Positions 62,490-64,000 of a stretch of 64,000 nucleotides of DNA are shown piece by piece. The notes below the pieces were generated by a model. The model ran no database searches. It was not told the origin of the DNA and saw nothing but the letters and a program-made list of their open reading frames with translations. A program made the translations under genes and the position numbers. This DNA is from Albugo candida (lineage: Eukaryota > Oomycota > Peronosporomycetes > Albuginales). Every line of letters starts with the position of its first letter. Positions within the stretch are counted from its first letter, which is position 1. The stretch lies in contig JBDOQK010000023.1 in the NCBI GenBank assembly GCA_040437565.1, positions 401,182-465,181 of the forward strand. The letters run 5' to 3'.

Positions 62490-64000
62490 CAAGCTTCATT
62501 TGTCGCAATGGCATCAGAAAATCATAAGATCAGAAAAGTATTCCGCCAATCGGATGCTGATATTCGAGGTCAAGAAACAATGTAAAGACAGTGCATCATA
62601 TTCCATCAATCAAGATTGATACAGCGGAGCTTATAAGACAATGCGTAAAGGCTAGGGTTTATAATAGTAACAACAACTAAGGACCCTGATATATTCACTT
62701 TCCATTTTACCAACTAAAACAACAACAGGTTATGAGCCCAAGCTCACTCGCAAATTGAGATCCATCGTCAGTCATAAATACAGTCTTGAAATAATGAACG
62801 ATCCAACAGCGATACTCAATGAAGATAATTATTTCGTTTGGGAATTTACTACTCGTCTCAAGCTGATGAAGAAAGGTCTTTTGGACCACATTGATGCAAC
62901 TGAAGTACCAATTGTTGAAAATCAAGTCCCTGAATCATGGAGAGTCAGTGACTTAAAGGCATTCACCATAATATCGATGTCAATCGGTATAAGGTTCCCC
63001 AATCATTGATCAGAAATGCTCGTACAGCCTCCGAAGTGTGGGAAATACTGCAAAGCATTCACCTGAGAAGGAATATCCATAATCGTGTGCAAAAGAAAAA
63101 GGAAGTACACCAGTTTAAGCTTGTCAAAAATGGAAATATAATGCACCATTTTTAAAACATTGATGATTTATGCCTATCAATGGAGGCATTGGGTGATGGT
63201 ATAAGTGAGTACGAAAAGGTGGTAATATTACTGGGAAGTCTATCGGATGAATATGATCAGATAAGTAAGATCATTGAAAACATTCAAGGGATCAATATTT
63301 TACAGGCTAAAGAAATGCTACACAGAGAGTTTGAAGGACTACAAAGAAAGGAAGCTAATGAAGTGGCGTTGCGTGCTACGAAGTACAAGAACAAAGGTCG
63401 CCATAGAGAATGGAATGTGATTAAGAAATTCCACAGAAAGGTCGATATCAAATGCTTTCATTGTAACAAAGTTGGACATATCAAAAAGGATTGCTGGAAA
63501 TCAAACAATCAAAATAAAGAAAAGAGCGAACACGCTTTTTCTTCCTATGAGAATAACCACTGTGAGTGGATAATGGATAGTGGTGCGTCTAGGCACATGT
63601 ACTTCAATGAAAAAGATTTTAGCCAGCTTCGGCCGATGAAGAACCATGTCAGCATATCAATTGCAAATGGAGGGAAGCTAGAAGCAACGGGTATTGGAAT
63701 TATACATTTGATACTTCCAAATGGAGAAAAGATTCGAGTGGAAGATGTTTTGTGTGTTTTAAAGCTTGACAATCGACTCTTGTCAGTATCTGCAATGAAC
63801 AGAAAAGGTATACAAGTAACTTTTGGAATGTCAAATTGTGAAGTTAGCAGTGAATCGACAAACATTATCAGTATTGAGCGCAGCGGAAAATTATTCGTAT
63901 TATATGGAATTATATCTGAAAGTGCTCTGTTTGGCAAAGAGCAGCAACACACTCCAGAAGCGAACGAAGAAATATGGCACGCAAGATTAGGACACATTTC
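62490..64000 (+). mobile_element. Copia LTR retrotransposon fossil D, plus strand, runs off the window
   Basis: Begins with the 3' portion of an LTR (62490-62727, ending CAACAACA), then primer-site GGTTATGAGCCC at 62728. Then gag (from ~62,793; MNDPTAILNEDNYFVWEF), a CCHC zinc knuckle CFHCNKVGHIKKDC (~63,455), protease active-site region WIMDSGASRHM (~63,570), and the start of the pre-integrase HARLGHIS (~63,980). Mostly readable with few breaks in the visible part. It stands head to head with fossil C and shares its LTR family. Confidence 0.85.
62728..62739 (+). promoter_or_regulatory. Copia primer-binding site (initiator tRNA-Met anticodon-arm type)
   Basis: GGTTATGAGCCC directly follows the LTR end. 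It is the exact complement of GGGCTCATAACC, the anticodon stem-loop of eukaryotic initiator tRNA-Met. Related motifs follow presumed LTR ends at 42525 and 44648. Confidence 0.7.

Larger units (their letters stand above)
57437..62490 (-). mobile_element. Copia LTR retrotransposon fossil C, minus strand
   Basis: Reads right to left: gag (62,490-61,803) with a CCHC-like knuckle in CFIYNKHGHRQKEC; protease and pre-integrase region (~61,800-61,125, with WHARLEHFPE next to the gap); integrase (61,045-60,515; FVDDYSRYVSAYF, YCPQQNGVAERMN); link region (60,579-59,845); RT (59,600-58,735; MDDMLIGAKSK, TRPDVAFALCQLSRFLENP); RNase H (58,597-58,307; SAIAIANNDGYQSCAKHIDIRYH); polypurine tract; 3' LTR. The order gag-pro-int-RT-RH is Copia. 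It is broken by several disruptions and lacks its 5' LTR; better preserved than fossils A and B, hence younger. Confidence 0.88.

Overview
The window looks like an oomycete (stramenopile) scaffold. Reasons: protein-coding genes are packed 50-150 bp apart, introns are tiny (about 45-72 nt, GT-AG with one GC-AG), flagellar genes are present (CFAP61-like, IFT81), and the accessory half holds oomycete-style Copia, LINE and MULE relics. The gene density and short introns recall Albugo-like obligate biotrophs, but the species is an inference.

Positions 1-27,900 are a compact housekeeping block. In order: 3' part of a CFAP61-like flagellar protein (+), UDP-glucose 6-dehydrogenase (+), a C2-GRAM-myotubularin-FYVE phosphoinositide phosphatase (+), a phytanoyl-CoA dioxygenase family protein (-), an F-box/LRR protein (+), a four-RRM PTB/hnRNP-L-like protein (+), IFT81 (-), a SAPS-PH-NTF2-like protein (-), a TauE/SafE permease (-), MCM3 (-) and eIF4A-III (+). 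I resolved exon structures by matching splice sites to family-conserved protein sequence. The models come out at lengths close to the families' usual sizes (UGDH 477 aa, PTB-like 469, IFT81 683, MCM3 802, eIF4A-III 399).

Positions 27,900-40,100 are gene-poor, with a few small unrecognised genes (34.3-35.0 kb, and a convergent pair at 36.2-37.4 kb). Positions 40,100-64,000 are mobile-element fossils: an L1-like LINE, two Copia fragments, a palindromic TIR element with TA target duplication, a MULE/FAR1-type transposase relic, and two head-to-head Copia elements, one of them running off the window end.

There are seven 100-N gaps. Five are flanked by exact direct duplications (275, 562, 151, 3,041 and 760 bp): the two contig ends overlap and were not merged, so about 4.8 kb of sequence plus those gaps is probably artificial. 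This splits the UGDH tail and the myotubularin gene, which become continuous once one copy is discounted. A sixth gap lies exactly at the centre of an inverted repeat.

No new multi-gene system such as a defence or biosynthetic cluster is evident. The most notable items are the two unusual multidomain signalling proteins, the copia-type half-tRNA primer site shared by the LTR elements, the palindromic element around a gap, and the unmerged contig overlaps.
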